Below, piece by piece: positions 49,045 to 60,721 of a stretch of 64,000 nt of DNA (position 1 is the first letter of the stretch; every line of letters begins with the position of its first letter). A program made the translations under genes and the position numbers. Under the pieces are notes generated by a model. That model was not told the DNA's origin and searched no databases. It worked only from the letters and a program-made list of their open reading frames with translations. The stretch is taken from NCBI GenBank assembly GCA_905182985.1, contig CAJJDN010000083.1, forward strand, positions 222,527 to 286,526, written 5' to 3'. Source of the stretch: Paramecium sonneborni (taxonomy: Eukaryota; Ciliophora; Oligohymenophorea; Peniculida; Parameciidae).

Positions 49045-51013
49045 ATGAACATTTTTGATATTCTAAACTCTTAATATGTTAGTTAAGCTTAATATGATAC
49101 GATTATTTTCTAGTAAAAGGCTTACTAACAATATTATTCTTAGTTATAAAGTGATCCAAACAAAATTGCTGATATATGGCCAATTGTAAAATAAGCAGGA
49201 ATATTAGACATCTGTTATGAGAATTATAAATGTATATTTTCATTATATAATGAATAGATTTTGCGAAAGAAAACAAACTTTTTTCATTAGAGCCAATATA
49301 GAAATTGATTAATAGTGCATTTGAAGAAGAAGGAAAAATTGATTATATGTCAGATTTCATTAAATTTATGGAAATCAAATAAGATAATAGATTATTTGAT
49401 TAAGTTAATATGGTTGTTGAGAAATATGAACTTGAATACGATATATAGGAAAGGCTTAAATAATTAAATAATTTGAATTTCAAAGAGCAATATTAAACTA
49501 TTACTATAGAGTTATTAAAATTATATGCAGAAAAAATATATTCAGAAGAAGGGTTTTTAAATGGTTTATTAGAATTTGGAGCAGCTCTGGAATCAATAGA
49601 ATCATTAGCTAAAAATATTATTCAATAGGTTCATTCAGATAGAACTATTAAAAATATGTTCGAAGCTGTTCTATATTATCCTGATACTAGTGATCATCTC
49701 CATGAATTTAAATAGAGTATGGAAGTTACTAAAATGTATGCTAATATGGATTAATGTTTATAATAATAAATGAAAAAAAGATTATTAATCTCAGGAGTGA
49801 ATACTGATACGATTCTTAAATTTTATGTGAATTTACTAAAAGTTTTATAGTTTGTAGATTCAGATTATATGGTATTTGATAAAGTTACTAAACCAATTAA
49901 AGAATATTTATTATAAAGATCTGATTTTTTAAGATGTATAATAGGAATCTTAACTTAATAAAATTATTCAACTGATAAAGTTATGATATTTGAATAATAA
50001 GAATCTTCTGATGAAGAAACATCTTAAGAAAAAGATTTAACAAGTGTTTTAGTTAGTTTATATGGATCATAAGAAGCCTTTATAAGTGAATATTAGAATA
50101 TGGTTGCTGAAAAAATATTGACACCAAAAGAATTCTCATTAGAATAAGAAATTGCTAATATTGAATTAATGAAAATTCGATTTGGTGAACAATCTATGAA
50201 TACATGTAGTATTATGATGAAAGATATTTATGAAAGTAAACGTATTGATACTAATATTTAATCATTATCATCTTAATTCTCTATGTTAAAACCACTTTTT
50301 TTAAGTAAAACATTTTGGCCTATAAGTTATGAATTTAAACCTACTTTTAAATTACCACCATCTATTGAATAATTATTTAATGATTATTAAAAAAGATTTG
50401 AAAAAATAAAAACTATGCGTTCTTTATTATGGCATCATGATTTAGGTAGTGTTACTTTAGATTTAACTTTTGAAAATGGTGATTTTTAATTTAAATGTTT
50501 ACCTATACATGCTTGTATAATTGGGTATTTTAATGACGATGATTCTAAAGGATTGAACAGTGATGTCTTAGCATAATAATTATAAATGAACCATGAAGAT
50601 TTGAAAAGAAGAATGCAATTCTGGATTTAAAAAGGAGTTATTAGAGAATAAAAAGGTGATAACGATGTCATATCATATAAAGCTGTAAAAATATATATTC
50701 CTTAATGTATTATTATTTATTTATTCAAGCTTGTGATGATTTATTAATTGAAGAAATACCTGAAGATTTATTTGTCTCTTCAACTAACTTTTTATAGTCT
50801 AATTAACTCATTCAATAAATTTCTCATAATTTAATTGAATTATTAAAATAAACTGGTACTCTCAAAATTGAAAAAATTGTTTAATTGTTTAAAACCACAT
50901 TCAAAAGTGAATTTTCGACTCCTGTTACAGAAAACAATATTAAAGAAGCCATTAAAATATTAATTCAAAAAGGAAAACTGTAAGGATCAGAATACATTGA
51001 ATTAAAATAGTGA
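49045..51013 (+). CDS. APC2: Anaphase-promoting complex subunit 2 (cullin-like)
   Basis: ATG 49045; introns 49232-49257 (26 nt) and 50707-50729 (23); TGA 51011-51013; about 639 residues. The APC2 cullin homology is clear: VTKPIKEYLLQRSDFLRCII, LYGSQEAFISEYQNMVAEKI, EQEIANIELMKIRFGEQSMN, MMKDIYESKRIDTNI, SKTFWPISYEFKP and KTMRSLLWHHDLGSVTLDL. The last exon is the winged-helix end (FSTPVTENNIKEAIKILIQK). In other eukaryotes APC2 binds the RING subunit APC11 to form the catalytic core of the APC/C ubiquitin ligase. The N-terminal 250 residues are more divergent and helical, as expected. The product is somewhat shorter than animal APC2. Both introns are needed for the frame. Confidence 0.93.
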
Positions 51014-51742
51014 ATATATAAAATTTAAATTTTAATCATTAAATATTCAATTTATTTAAAATTCTTTTTTTTAAACTTAAATAAAAAATCTCATTATTTT
51101 AAATTCAGAAGAATCGATCTTTAAATAATAATTTTAGATTATATCAATATTTATTTTCTGTACAAAAATTCTTTCAAATGAAAAACTATTAAGAGCACCA
51201 AGATTAGAATTTGCTAAGAAGATTATTAAAATTCTTTAGAACTTAGTTTCAACATAAATATTAGAATGTAATATATAAATTAATAGCTATTGTTTTTATT
51301 TTTTTTATTAGAAAGTTGTCTATAAAAAAAATATATCGAGCAAAGCTTAAATCTAGCAGATTTTTCTTAATCTTCAATAAATAAGAAAATCAATTTTCTG
51401 GAACTATTCATTTTCAAGAATGGAAAATAAAGATATGTAAATAATTATTAATAGTATTTTATTTGAAATCTCTATGGTTTATAGATGAACATTCTTAGTT
51501 GTCTATTGAAAATATTCTAAAGTTCAAAATAAAAGGTTTTTGTAGGATGACAAATGATAAAGATTATGTAATAAATTATTAATATTAACTTTTCATAAAT
51601 AAAAAAGATGTGTTAAAAATTTTATATTAAAATTCTTAGAGCATTTTTAACAATTGTTTAATCAACTACTTAAATTTTAGAATTAAGAAATTCTAAAGTT
51701 TTGGTTCATAAATGATTGAAATGTTTACATATATAATTAATA
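51014..51742. other. Intergenic region with coding-like relic
   Basis: No complete gene. A plus-strand ORF starting at ATG 51178 stays free of TGA for about 217 codons and runs on, out of frame, into the GST gene. In another frame, 51155-51240 encodes ILSNEKLLRAPRLEFAKKII, which resembles the helical N-terminal segment of IFT54/TRAF3IP1-type proteins. Neither has a plausible start, splice pattern and stop. Most likely a decayed gene fragment upstream of the GST promoter. Confidence 0.3.
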
Positions 51743-52416
51743 ATGAGTTTAACTTTAGTATCCTTCAATATTTGCCCATATGTTCTAAGAGTGATTGCTG
51801 CTTTAAACCATTTGAAGATACCATATGAGATAAAATATATCGATTTACAAAATAAACCTGATTGGTTTGTGAAGGCTAGTCCATTAGAAAAAGTGCCGAT
51901 TCTTTTTGTAGATGAGACTGTCCTTTTTAAATCTTTGGTTATTTTAGATTATATTAATACCCTTTCGGTTTAATCATTACTTCCAAATGATAATTTACAA
52001 AGAGCATTGAATAGAGCTAGAGCTGAATTTTCTGGAGAAATTATTGGTACTTTTTGGAATGTTTTTTCAGCTAAAACTGAAGATGTATTAATTTATTTAA
52101 TAAATAGTCATTTAAAAACAACTTAGCTGATTTGAAATGGTATTTTGAGAAATTAGAAGGTTGGTTATAATAATCAAAATTCATTTTCAGTAATGAATTA
52201 ACTTTAGCTGATTTTGCTTATGCTCCAATATTCACATTACTAAGTGCACTTAAACCATAATTAAAATTTAATTTATTTGAAGGATTTCCAAGATTACAAG
52301 AATATAATGAAAATATTTTATCATTACCAGGAGTTTAATAAAGTAAAGTTGAGAATTATGATTAACTTATTTAAGAAAGGTTTGCAAAAGGAGCCCCTTT
52401 CTTTTTAACATTATGA
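51743..52416 (+). CDS. Glutathione S-transferase-like protein, cysteine (omega-like) type
   Basis: ATG 51743; intron 52085-52107 (23 nt); TGA 52414-52416; about 216 residues, the usual GST length. The thioredoxin-fold N-domain has SFNICPYVLRVIAAL, with Cys10 at the catalytic position as in omega/DHAR/lambda-type GSTs. It also has the cis-Pro motif EKVPILFVDE and the glutathione-contacting LFKSLVILDYI (Ser in place of the ES pair). The all-helical C-domain includes LTLADFAYAPIFTLLS. It probably acts as a glutathione-dependent thiol transferase or dehydroascorbate reductase in the cytosol rather than a classical conjugating GST; that is inference from the Cys. The first exon alone was visible to a standard-code reading until the TAA codon at about 51971. 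Confidence 0.9.
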
Positions 52417-52675
52417 TATATATAATAAATTGTAGATCATAATTTATCAAAAAATTATTTCTATTTTAATTTCTTATTAATATTATTATCAACAAGTATT
52501 TAAGTCTTCTCTAATTTATATTTATTGATTTATGTTGTTAATAGTTTTAATATTGATTCATGTCTATTTAGCTAATGATAGTTTTAAAATAAATAATAAA
52601 TATATAGAAAGTTGATTCTAAATTTTATTTCTAAGATATTTGAATAAAATAATCAGAATATTTATTAAATATTTA

Positions 52676-55600
52676 TCATGGATAATAATTATAAAATAAT
52701 TAAACTTAATAAAAATAATCTGTAAAGGTTTTTTCTATTTATTTGTTTTAAGTTGCCATCTTAACCAACTATTATTATTTTGGAATGATGGAATAAAGTT
52801 TATCTAACTTGACATTGATAATTTAATCCCATTCTTAGCTTTTGTAAGGTAAAATTCTTTATTTAAGTTTAGAGAATAACAAATTAAAATCATTAGGCAT
52901 TCTTTAAAAGTATCTTAAAATCAAGACTGAAATATCTGAAATTCTAAGATTATACAAAAAGGCTCCAAATAGACAGTTTTCTGCTATTAATCTCTATTAT
53001 ATCTAAAAAATAAAAATAAGATATACATATTAAGAATGGCTAAACTAATCATATGTTTAGATATCTGATATAATCTTTAAGCAAGTCATTAAGGATCGTT
53101 TTTCTTGTATTAATAATGCACAGTTTATAAACTAAATAAATAGATTATAGAATTACATCTAAAATAATTCCAAATATTTCATCAGTTATCATTTGTCTAG
53201 TAATTTCAAATTCCAATACCCATTATATCACATAAAATAATTAAGACATTTTGTGAATGTAGTTACTTAAATCATTTAGATTGATATATTTGAAAATTAA
53301 TAGAATTGATTAATAAATCTAAATTCTTATTTGTTTCTTACTTGTTGTTAATCTATTTAAGTATTTTAAATTTTAGAATATCTTCAATAATTATAGCAGA
53401 GGCTTATAATAAAGCTTATAAATATTTTATATACTTTTTTATCCTAATTACCTTTCTTAATTAAATTCTTTATTTATAGAATCTAAATGAAATTGAACTT
53501 TCTTAACTACCTATAAAATCCATTCATAAAGTTAATCAATCATAACTTGTTTTAATTAACCAATTTATCCAGTAGTGTTTATCATCATTCTTGTTAATTT
53601 TAACATATCAAAATTAATTGTCTAAGCAAATAAAATTAAATATGCCTTATCATCAATTATTTACATAATAACTCCATAGAGACTTCTAACATTTTCATTC
53701 AACATGCTTTAAAGTATAAATACTATATCTCCTGTATTTTAAATTTGATCTAAAAATTAAAGTAAATCATTCTTAAACTTCTATATTAATTGATCAGATG
53801 CTAATTAATCTTTTATGGATTCGTTTTCAACATTCAACAAATACATCTTTACTTTATGATAGAATGTTATAATTTTTTAATTTGGTATGATTCTAAATTC
53901 ATGAAATTCTGAAAAACATTCTTTTGGAATATTTATTTGATTTATTTAATAAAATTAATCTTCCATTCTTATTTTTGCATTAATGAAAATCTTTAAAGAT
54001 TTCAAAATTAATTCTTGATCATTAAATAAGAATATTCTATTGAAATTAAATATATTTTTTCTATCAATTTACATTTTCTATATAATCTCTTCGAATTTGA
54101 TAAGTGCTTATTAATCAAAAAGTACCTTCCATATTTTATACAAAAATCTGTCTGTGAAAAGAGGTTAATTTTTCAAATATAAGAATGCAAAATCAAATGC
54201 TTTACTATAAAGTTCTTAATAATGAAATGATTTAAATAAATCTAAGTTTATTGGATATAAAAATTAATCCATCTTGTAAAATTATAATTTATTTATAACA
54301 TCGAGTTAATATGTTGTACTTTTAATAGATGCAAACAATCCCATAGCATAATGTTTAAAGGCTAATTCTTAAATATTTTAGTCAGTATTTAATTAAATAA
54401 TTTAAGCAAAGAATTCTAAATATTATTCTATCATAAAACAACTAATTTCTTTTAAGATATGTTTGATATTGTTTCTTAAAAATTTATCATTAAACCATTA
54501 ATTATTTTGAATAATCCAAGAATTAAAAAAGCTTGCAATAATAGGCATAACAAATGAATGTAATTGAGTATAATCAAATTATCTTTAAAATCTTACAAGA
54601 TTTCTTAAAAATTTAAGTCCTACTTAAACAGCATCTATAGTAGTTAAAGTTTTAATTAAATTTAAATTGTATTCAATCCATTAAGGAGTATGATTAGCAA
54701 AGATAGTCTTACTTGCAAAATTAAGTAAATTAATTGAATTAATTTTTGATATATCTGATACCATAATATTTGAAGTGATTGAATATATAATATCTATACT
54801 TTATTTATCATTTGAATAGTATTTTTAATAAATTTTACAAATTTTACCAAGAGATTCCCATATTTTAATGTTTAATGGTAATAATTCAGTTAATTTAGCA
54901 ATGAATTATTGATATTTGACTATAGACCAAACCATTTTTATATGATTAGTGATAGGATCCATATGATCTAAATGTTAATTTTGTATCATTTTTTCAATTT
55001 CATTTTAATCTAAAATTTAAAATTTAATTTCTTTCATAATAGTTTATAGATTTCTTTTATTTTTAACTTCAGCTCTTTTAATTTTATGCCAATCTTTTTC
55101 TGTAAAATCTTCTCTGATTTCTGAAGATAATAATAAATTTAATAGATCAATTGCAGTATCCAATAATTGTAAATCAGAATTATTATTATTATTTCCAATT
55201 AAACTTGTAGTAATGATTTCTAGAAGGGAATCAAGATTATGTTTAAAAAATTGTTATCTGACAACTTTTTGTTTTGAATCTAGAATTTTGAATTCTCCAA
55301 CTCGATCTTATGGTTACAATCTTCTTAATACTGTATCAATTATAATGAGATAAACTTATTTATTCATTATTTAGGATTATTCTTTAAAATATTAAACAGG
55401 TATTTAATCATAAAAGTGAAGAATTATATTAGCTATAATGGATGCAAAAAAATGATAGACTGGTCTAGAATGAGTTGTAAATCTTTTGATTCTATTCCAT
55501 GCAAATTCAAATATCTTACCAAATTCTGGTGTATTTTGATGATTCTAATCAATATATGTAGACACTAAACTTCCAACAATTTGTAATGTTATCTCATTAT

Positions 55601-55712
55601 CACTTTAATCTGCCAATTAACATAAAATAATCAGATTTTCTTGGTTCATATTTTTATGTAATTGATCTGGGTCAATTTAATAAGTTTCATAAAGTTATCT
55701 TTCAAAGTTCAT
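52676..55712 (-). CDS. HEAT-repeat protein, probable importin-beta/exportin-like transport receptor
   Basis: ATG 55712-55710; TGA 52678-52676; roughly 1000 residues. The first 600 or so codons are a single open frame of amphipathic helices, for example NEITLQIVGSLVSTYIDQN, TAIDLLNLLLSSEIREDF and VGLKFLRNLVRFQRQFDY. One segment, FTTHSRPVYHFFASIIANII, is followed by a central region with KMVWSIVKYQQFIAKLTELL. The last exon ends PNDFNLLFSKLKQRILPY and FTDYFYQVQLFYNYYP. At least two frame changes in 52800-53300 imply small introns not fully resolved. Length, all-helical architecture and lack of other domains fit a karyopherin, but the N-terminal Ran-binding motif is not evident, so another HEAT-repeat scaffold is possible. 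Confidence 0.65.
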
Positions 55713-56637
55713 GTTAATATTAATTCAAAAAATTAATTCATGACTTTTCTACATCTTCAAGGAAAACTATTTTAAGGTTTTTTAATAAATTAACTATTAT
55801 ATAATCTAATATCAAATTATATTACCAAATTTTAGGAAGTTTTTAATTTTCATAAAATATTTTAATTTATTGATTTATTAAAAGGGATAATTCAATAAGA
55901 ATTACATAAAAAGATATGAACATTCTATTTAAGACTAATTATTCTACCCAAAGATTTTTTAAATACATTATTTTTAATATAATAATATATAGAATAAATA
56001 ATATTTGTTTATTTAGAATATTTTATGAGGTTTATCCAAATAAAAATGAAAAAATAAAGATGAATTTTGGTATATAGTTCGATGGATCGTGAAAATAATA
56101 AAAATTGGAAGGATTAGAATATTTGAATGCATAATCAATTAGAGATCTAATAAGATAGTGCATATATAATATTTAATATCAATTATTTATACCTAATAAG
56201 AATTTAAAATGATATTGAATTATTGATATCAATTTAATAGGAAATTTTCATCAGCAAACTTAACTATGTATTAAAGAATAAGGGTATGGGCTTATTGTCT
56301 ATTTTATAATTATCTATATATGCAATAATTTAGATAAAATTGATTAATTGTTTCAGTAACTACCATAACATTAATTAAAACTTAATTTTTGTTTCTTAAT
56401 AGGAAAATCAATCTCAATAAGATGACTGGTTAAGCAATTCACAAATAATTTAAATACAATTGAAGGTTTGTAAGTTTGTTTAATGATTATTATTATGAAT
56501 ATATATATTTTTAGTGATGATAATAGAATTAGTATTCTATTCCTTGTTTCATTATATTTATCTTTAGAACAACTAAAGAATGAGAACATTAATTAACTCA
56601 AAATATAATTATCCACAATAATTATTAAAATTAATTA
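55713..56637. other. Divergent intergenic region, nothing recognised
   Basis: 925 bp, very A+T-rich. No ciliate-code ORF with protein-like composition on either strand; the standard-code minus ORF at 56589-56371 has an Ile/Ser/Phe-biased composition and no context. Confidence 0.45.
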
Positions 56638-56932
56638 ATGAGTTAGTCTCCCATTGTTTTTACTAACAAACCATCGAAACCACATCCTTTAGATGATAGT
56701 GTTTGGAAATGGGGGACAATGGTGCCTAAAATACCTTAAAATGACCTAAAACCTTAAGTAGAAAGTTAGTCATAATACTTTCAAAATAATTAACTTGAGG
56801 ATAGTTAAATTATCAATAATTATACAGTTAGATCAGCAGTATTTAATGAAGTAACTATTATAATTCTATAATTAGGAACTTGACTATATGGAAGTAGATT
56901 GGAATTAGTTTAAACTTATCTCTTTTGATTGA
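56638..56932 (+). CDS. Small hypothetical protein, about 89 residues
   Basis: ATG 56638; intron 56851-56875 (25 nt); TGA 56930-56932. Without splicing the frame ends at a different TGA within a hydrophobic, unlikely tail; with splicing the C-terminus becomes acidic (ELDYMEVDWNQFKL). The N-terminus is Pro/Lys-rich with KPSKPHPLDDSVWKWGTM, the best candidate for a conserved motif. No signal peptide, membrane segment or known domain. The clean intron and non-random composition support a real gene; function unknown. Confidence 0.6.
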
Positions 56933-58186
56933 ATCTAGCTGTTTAATATGTAGTGTTTTATTCTATAAATAAATTACAAATAAACATTTATATTTTAAAA
57001 GTCTAATGTCTTTTTTTCTTTGGTTTCATATTAACTAGAACATAATTTTTGTAAGCTAGCTGTTCTATTTTTGGAGTTTAAACATCTTTCATAATCAATA
57101 ACAATAATCAAAATTATTTTAACCATGATATTTAAATTTAATTCCTAAAATATTTCTCTCTTAAATTTCCATTATTAAAATATAAGTTCATTGGTTTCTT
57201 AATTTTCAAAGAGCACTAAGAATTTAAGTCTTTTAAATATATTTAAAATGATAAAGATCTCTCAATTCAATTTTTATTGAAATCAGATATTTTTAATGTT
57301 AAATTTAAGAATACTATTAATAAATTAGGTTGATTTAAATTCTTATAATATAGAGTAAAACTATAGAAAGTGGTAATATGTTGAAATGAATTTATTTTGA
57401 AATTGAATGAAAGGAGGTTCGAATAAATTATAACATTAATCAAATTCATTATCTTTGAGTATTTTTGGGTTTAAATCCACATCCTAATCATAAAAATTTG
57501 TTTTCTCTTTTAAATAAAATTTTTATAAATAACTTTATTATTTTATTACTTTATTTATTTTTAATTAAGAATTTAATAGATATAAATAATTTATAATGAT
57601 ATCAAGAGTGTTTATAAATAATATTGTTATATTATATGTGGTTTTAACTTTCATATAAAAAAATATTCTATTGAATAATAAAAATAAAATCTTGAGACAT
57701 AGATATGTTAAAAAGCTCAATAATATTTGGTAAATTAGTTATTTTTAATCCAACTAACTAGAACAATTTAAAACCTGGAATTTAATTTATAATAATTATT
57801 TGTTATATAAAATAATTGATAATATTTAAATATATAATTTTAGAATGCAATAATGATTGAAAAACATGATCATCATGGAAGATGTTTAATAAATGATAGA
57901 ATAACTAAAAATGATTGAAAATTAGAAAAGTAGAATATGATTTGAAAGATAATAATATAGAAGGGTGATAAATATTATTTTAAATACTTAGATTAATTAT
58001 TATAATTCTTATGAAAGAATATGAATGATAAAGTAAGAAGGAGATTAATGATGTTATAATATAGAGAATATGTAAAAATGAAATATTGAAATAATTGAAG
58101 GAAGGAAAGATTGAGATAGTAAATTAGTATATAAATTAGAAATTAGAAATATCTTAAATGTTATTATTTATATTTATCATAAATTA
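56933..58186. other. Long intergenic region with one possible small minus-strand ORF
   Basis: From ATG 57092-57090 a minus-strand ciliate-code frame begins MKDVQTPKIEQLAYKNYV and continues through a basic KPKKKRHQTFKI. It then runs into the antisense of the small gene at 56638-56932, so its true end is unclear. The remaining 1.1 kb up to the next gene shows no protein-like frame. Confidence 0.3.
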
Positions 58187-59556
58187 ATGAGAAAATTGAA
58201 TTATGTATCATTGTATGGTTTCACAGTGCGAGCAATTCATAGTTAAGTAGCAATCATAGGTGGTGGTACTGCAGGTTTAAATGTTTCTGCATAATTGGTT
58301 CGAGATGGCCATTTTATCCCATAACAGATTCGTATATTTGAACCATATAAGATGCATGCGTATCAAACAGGATGGACTATGGTAGGTAGATTAATTATTA
58401 TTAAATAAAGGTGGTGGGATGTGTAAAGTAGAATCAACAATGAAACCAATGGAAAAAGTTCTACCAAAAAATGTATGTTTGAGTGATTGCCCAGTTGTGA
58501 GAATTGATCCAGAATAGAATACAATAAGAACTATGGACGGATAAAAATATACATATGATTAATTAATTGTAGCAAGTGGAGTACAACGTGATTATGCTTC
58601 TATAAAAGGTATAAAATTATATATATATATTTTAAGGAGCCTTGTAATAACTTGAAAACCCTGAAGCTCCGGTAGGAAGTATCTACTATTATAGATATGC
58701 TTAGAAGATTAATAAAATGATAAAAGAGTTTGAAGGGGGTAAATTAATATTTTCAGAACCACCAACAAAATGTGAGGGAATCCCTTCTAATATTGTATTC
58801 TTAACACATGAAAGATTATCAAACAGAGGAGTTAAATGTGATTATCATGTATACAAAGCTAATGATTGTGTTTTTGGTATACCTAAATATGCAGAAATAC
58901 TTGGAGAATTGGCAAGTGAAAAAGGAATACATTGGCACCTTAAAAAAAGATTAATTGAAGTTTAAGATCATAAAGTAATCTTTGAAGATGTTGAAACTAA
59001 ATAGCTATATACATCTGATTATGATTTCTTACATATAGTTCCACCTTAAGTATATATATTCATACAATATTTCATTAAGAAACCTGCTTCATTTATTGCT
59101 GATAGTGGATTAGGTGATTCAGATGGTTATGTAAATGTACATCCAAATACTCTATAACATGTAAGATATGCTAATGTCTGGGCTTTAGGAGATTGTTCTT
59201 CTCTTCCTACATCTAAAACTGCTGCAGCTGTTATGGCTTAAACTCCTATTCTAATAAAAAATCTAATTAGAACTTGGAAATTAAAATAACCACCTCTATC
59301 AGAATATTAAGGTATCCTATTAAACTATTTTCTAGGTTATACATCATGCCCTGTTTACACTTCAAATAAAAAAGTTTTATTAGCAGAATTCAAGTACAAC
59401 AAAGAACTAGACGAAACTTTTCCTGTATTTCAATCTTCTGACAGCAAAGTCATGTATTTGATGAAGAAGCATTTCTTCCCATTTGCATACTGGCAATTAA
59501 TGGTTAGAGGACTTTGGGGAGGTAGAGATGGAATAAGATTATTTAAAGGAGTTTGA
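58187..59556 (+). CDS. SQOR: Sulfide:quinone oxidoreductase, mitochondrial
   Basis: ATG 58187; introns 58386-58410 (25 nt), 58609-58636 (28), a probable 59050-59079 (30) and 59312-59335 (24); TGA 59554-59556; about 420 residues. A short presequence-like leader precedes the FAD-binding Rossmann motif VAIIGGGTAGLNVSAQL. Redox Cys candidates sit in PPTKCEGIPSNIVFL and GYTSCPVYTSNK. The second FAD motif is NVWALGDCSSLPTSKTAAA, and the C-terminal membrane-associating segment is PFAYWQLMVRGLWGG. These match type II (animal-like) SQOR. The enzyme oxidises H2S to sulfane sulfur and reduces ubiquinone at the inner mitochondrial membrane. The 30-nt intron is in frame and has no stop; it is inferred because its removal joins VPPQ to KPASFIADSGLGD as in homologues. 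Confidence 0.93.
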
Positions 59557-59844
59557 AAAGATGCTAATATCATAAAAATATAATCATTATGTAAAATTAC
59601 CTGTCTTAATCTATATCATATGTTTCTATATAAATACCTAATTCTATTTGAATATATATTTAATTTATAAAATGTATATCTTAATATCTTTTAGGACCTA
59701 TCTTATAAAATCTAATAAACATTTATGTTTAGACTTTGATTATACTTTACATGTGATATAAATTTTATATGCTAATGAAATAGATTATTAACCATTATGG
59801 TTGATTATAAAAATATAATTGTATGTTAGATTAAATTATAATAC

Positions 59845-60721
59845 TCAATATTTGAGAACTTGATTCAATTGATTCTATGTTTACTTGTAAAGTGATTCGA
59901 AGTTTACTTATTCCAAAATTATAAGCATAGCTATTCCTCTAATATTATGAGCTAAGAATCCTCCATAACCCCAACTAAAATTCCATTCTTTCATATTAAA
60001 TTTCAATTTCTCCCATAAGTTTTATTTTTTTGATGCTTCCTGTTAAAACAATATAGATTTAACTTATAAACGACGTCTCACACTATCAATTGGATATATT
60101 AATGCATATGATCCTAAATAAGCTAATTATTAATTATATGGTGTCATTCCTTCCAAAAGTTAATTCAAACCTACTATCCCATAAGCAAACAACAATGTTT
60201 ATATACATCCAACTGTAAATCCTGAATACAAACCCTTAAAAAAACCATTCTCTAATTTTATATTAAATCGAGTCTCTTCAAAACCTATATACATTCTCTT
60301 TTATCCAGGAATTTATATCTCAGTTGCTTATCTAACTCTTATTGTATCTAATGGATAAGAAAATATAGATGTGGTAATCCCACAAAGTGTTGCACATAGT
60401 CCCATTGACAATATCTTTAAATTCAATTTATTTATATACATCTTTGTCATAAGTGGCTTATTTGATATTTTGATAAAAAACATGTTATGCATATACTTAT
60501 GGTATCCACATGTAAATTGCTGTTAAATTTGATCTAAATAATCCTTTCACTCCTTCATTTGAAATTGTTTTCTTAACAAATTAATAAAAATTAGTCATCT
60601 TCTCTTTAGAACTCAATGTAAGAATATCTTAGGTCTGTCTGATTAGTTTATACCTTTCTAATGGAGCTAAAACTGTTTTTACTATTGATGTGCTCACAAA
60701 CCCTTGTACATATTCCTCCAT
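59845..60721 (-). CDS. Mitochondrial carrier family protein (ADP/ATP-carrier-like)
   Basis: ATG 60721-60719; intron 60415-60439 (25 nt); TGA 59847-59845; about 283 residues, close to the usual 300. Three carrier repeats are seen, each with the PX(D/E)XX(K/R) signature: APLERYKLIRQ, YPLDTIRVRQ and YPIDSVRRRLQ. Gly-rich segments between them include GLFRSNLTAIYMWIPQ and GLYSGFTVGCIQTLLFAYG. The overall layout and the YPIDSVRRRL signature are nearest to ADP/ATP carriers, but the nucleotide-carrier RRRMMM is RRRLQV here, so the substrate is uncertain. It is an inner-membrane transporter by family. It is convergent with the sulfide:quinone oxidoreductase gene, 288 bp apart. Confidence 0.88.
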
